This document shows, one piece after another, positions 62,914 to 64,000 of a DNA stretch of 64,000 nucleotides (position 1 is the first letter of the stretch; each line of letters starts with the position of its first letter). The DNA lies in assembly GCA_020055645.1 (NCBI GenBank), contig CM034547.1:42449909-42513908 (forward strand). The letters are read 5' to 3'. Origin of the DNA: Tomocerus qinae (Eukaryota > Arthropoda > Collembola > Entomobryomorpha > Tomoceridae). The notes beneath the pieces were generated by a model. It did not search any database. It was given only the letters and a program-made list of their open reading frames with translations, and was not told the origin of the DNA. Position numbers and translations under genes: made by a program.

Positions 62914-64000
62914 CTAAATAGTCCCAGCCTTTTTCTTGTCATTCTCAGTTTCAGATGTCACAGGATTTTTCGTTTTAGATTGGTCTTTGTGCGGAGGAAC
63001 GTAATTAGGAGCAGGACTAACATCTCCAAATCCATGAATTGGGGTTTTCTCATTGGCAAGTTGGACATACCATCGAGGCTGTAGATATTCGTCCATTTGT
63101 GATGTCCTGAACTCCCAAAAATAAATATGAAAGAATCCCATCATTGTCAAAAAGCAAGTTGCCAAGATAAGACCATATAACAGTAAAAAGATGCAAATTT
63201 TGGTGACATAAGATTCCATATATTTCAGACATCCCGTTGTAAATACTCGTCCGTCTTTGTGATACATACGTAGCAATTTCTGATAATGGTAATCATTGAG
63301 TTTCTCATCTTTCCAGAGACAAAATTCCCTTCCAGTTTTTATCGATACGGCTCTGCTGATTCCGCACTTTACAGTTGGTGTCGGAGTGCAAGGATTTTTA
63401 GTATTCGGAATAACATATGTATCATGATAAAATAATATTTCCCTGTTAGCATATCGATTTGGATTTTCTTCGCAAATTTCTTTACCGAATAAACGACCCA
63501 TTGCTTTTGTGTCATTTTCCAAATTGATGTCGGTCAAAATTTGTTTTTTATACATTGGATCCCATTTATCAAAATCAAGTCCACTTACATTTGCAGTGGG
63601 GTCTTTAGATAGTGAATTGACGTCTTGACTTATTGGGGTGCCACAGCCAGGCGATAATACTTTACAGCAGATATCGGGAAAATATCGACGAGTGTCTGCA
63701 TCAACGTTTGCCAAAGCAAATATTATAAGTTCCCAGTCCAGTATATCTTCTATTCCACAGCAATGGTGTTTACGGCTGGTAAGAGTCAAGTGCGAGGAAA
63801 TAGAGCTTCCGTCTAATTCACGAATGGTAGTGTAATTTACGAAGTCTCGGTAATGATCCTCGCTGTACCCTAAGTATGATATAGAACGAACTATTGACAC
63901 TGCAGTTGTGGCAGTTCCACATATCATAACAATCCAAAATCCTGATGCAGTTAATTGATTTGCTACTTCGTAATATAACAGCAAAAGACCTACTACAGGG
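62914..64000 (-). CDS. Tetraspanin-family membrane protein with very long second extracellular loop (5' end outside window)
   Basis: Frame open from the window edge to the stop at 62914, ~357 visible residues; the N-terminal helices lie beyond 64000. Residues below are counted from 63984. A hydrophobic segment (~15-34, GFWIVMICGTATTAVSIV) precedes an extracellular loop of roughly 230 residues holding the tetraspanin CCG motif (HHCCGIEDILDW, ~74-85), DICC and SPGC. More Cys residues lie in a long extra region (CGISRAV, FCLWK, TTGCLKYM). A final TM helix (ICIFLLLYGLILATCFLTMM) leads to a ~65-residue cytoplasmic tail rich in Pro, Lys and Thr. CCG plus CC plus SPGC and a last TM identify the family. 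The loop is far longer than the usual 75-150 residues, closer in size to atypical tetraspanins of the peripherin type. The first exon boundary near 63992 is uncertain. Confidence 0.68.
   Translation of the reverse strand, partial: PVVGLLLLYYEVANQLTASGFWIVMICGTATTAVSIVRSISYLGYSEDHYRDFVNYTTIRELDGSSISSHLTLTSRKHHCCGIEDILDWELIIFALANVDADTRRYFPDICCKVLSPGCGTPISQDVNSLSKDPTANVSGLDFDKWDPMYKKQILTDINLENDTKAMGRLFGKEICEENPNRYANREILFYHDTYVIPNTKNPCTPTPTVKCGISRAVSIKTGREFCLWKDEKLNDYHYQKLLRMYHKDGRVFTTGCLKYMESYVTKICIFLLLYGLILATCFLTMMGFFHIYFWEFRTSQMDEYLQPRWYVQLANEKTPIHGFGDVSPAPNYVPPHKDQSKTKNPVTSETENDKKKAGTI

Overview
The window is eukaryotic nuclear DNA, AT-rich, with intron-containing genes on both strands. Typical signs are GT-AG introns of about 60-250 bp, pyrimidine-rich acceptors, and AATAAA signals shortly after stop codons. 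The gene set points to an arthropod, plausibly an early-branching hexapod or another pancrustacean: a Turtle/Borderless-type Ig-FN3 receptor, a Kekkon-like LRR-Ig receptor, an EB-module secreted protein, a microsomal UGT, and a tandem array of retinol-dehydrogenase-like SDRs. I cannot name the species from the sequence. There are no prokaryotic features, no CRISPR array, and no tRNA or rRNA that I could recognise.

Layout. 1-3216 (+): the 3' half of a Turtle/Borderless-like adhesion receptor (last FN3 domain, TM helix, long Pro/Ser tail). 6690-7896 (-): a small Tudor-domain protein. 9268-33061: seven RDH11/12/13/14-like SDR genes, called SDR-A to SDR-G here. Six are on the minus strand and one (B) is inverted. 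All have intact N-S-Y-K catalytic residues. 34488-36010 (-): a Ser-rich protein I do not recognise, preceded by an in-frame upstream ORF. 37710-39590 (+): a divergent CLK/Doa-type kinase whose LAMMER signature has decayed. 40184-42852 (-): a Kekkon-like LRR-Ig receptor ending in a PDZ-binding motif. 45759-46604 (-): a Cys-rich EB-module secreted protein. 51076-54901 (-): a pecanex-like protein 4 (PCNX4) orthologue of 11 exons. 58952-61425 (+): a UDP-glycosyltransferase. 62914-64000 (-): a tetraspanin with an unusually long extracellular loop, cut by the window end.

The gene models were checked by exon phase. Every multi-exon model given below joins in frame and has a total length divisible by three. 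This is good support for the splice sites, although no transcript evidence was available.

Non-genic sequence holds several non-autonomous DNA transposons recognised from termini and target duplications. There are two related ~0.6-kb hAT-like MITEs in opposite orientation, one with a perfect 8-bp duplication. There is also a ~0.55-kb piggyBac-like MITE bounded by TTAA, a 160-bp foldback element carrying four TGACGTCA palindromes, and a short decayed hAT-like MITE. The most interesting biology is the SDR array. It shows a graded change at the cofactor-selecting residues (CR to CV to DV) and intron positions that differ by only a few codons among recent paralogues. The divergent CLK-like kinase is the other main point of interest.
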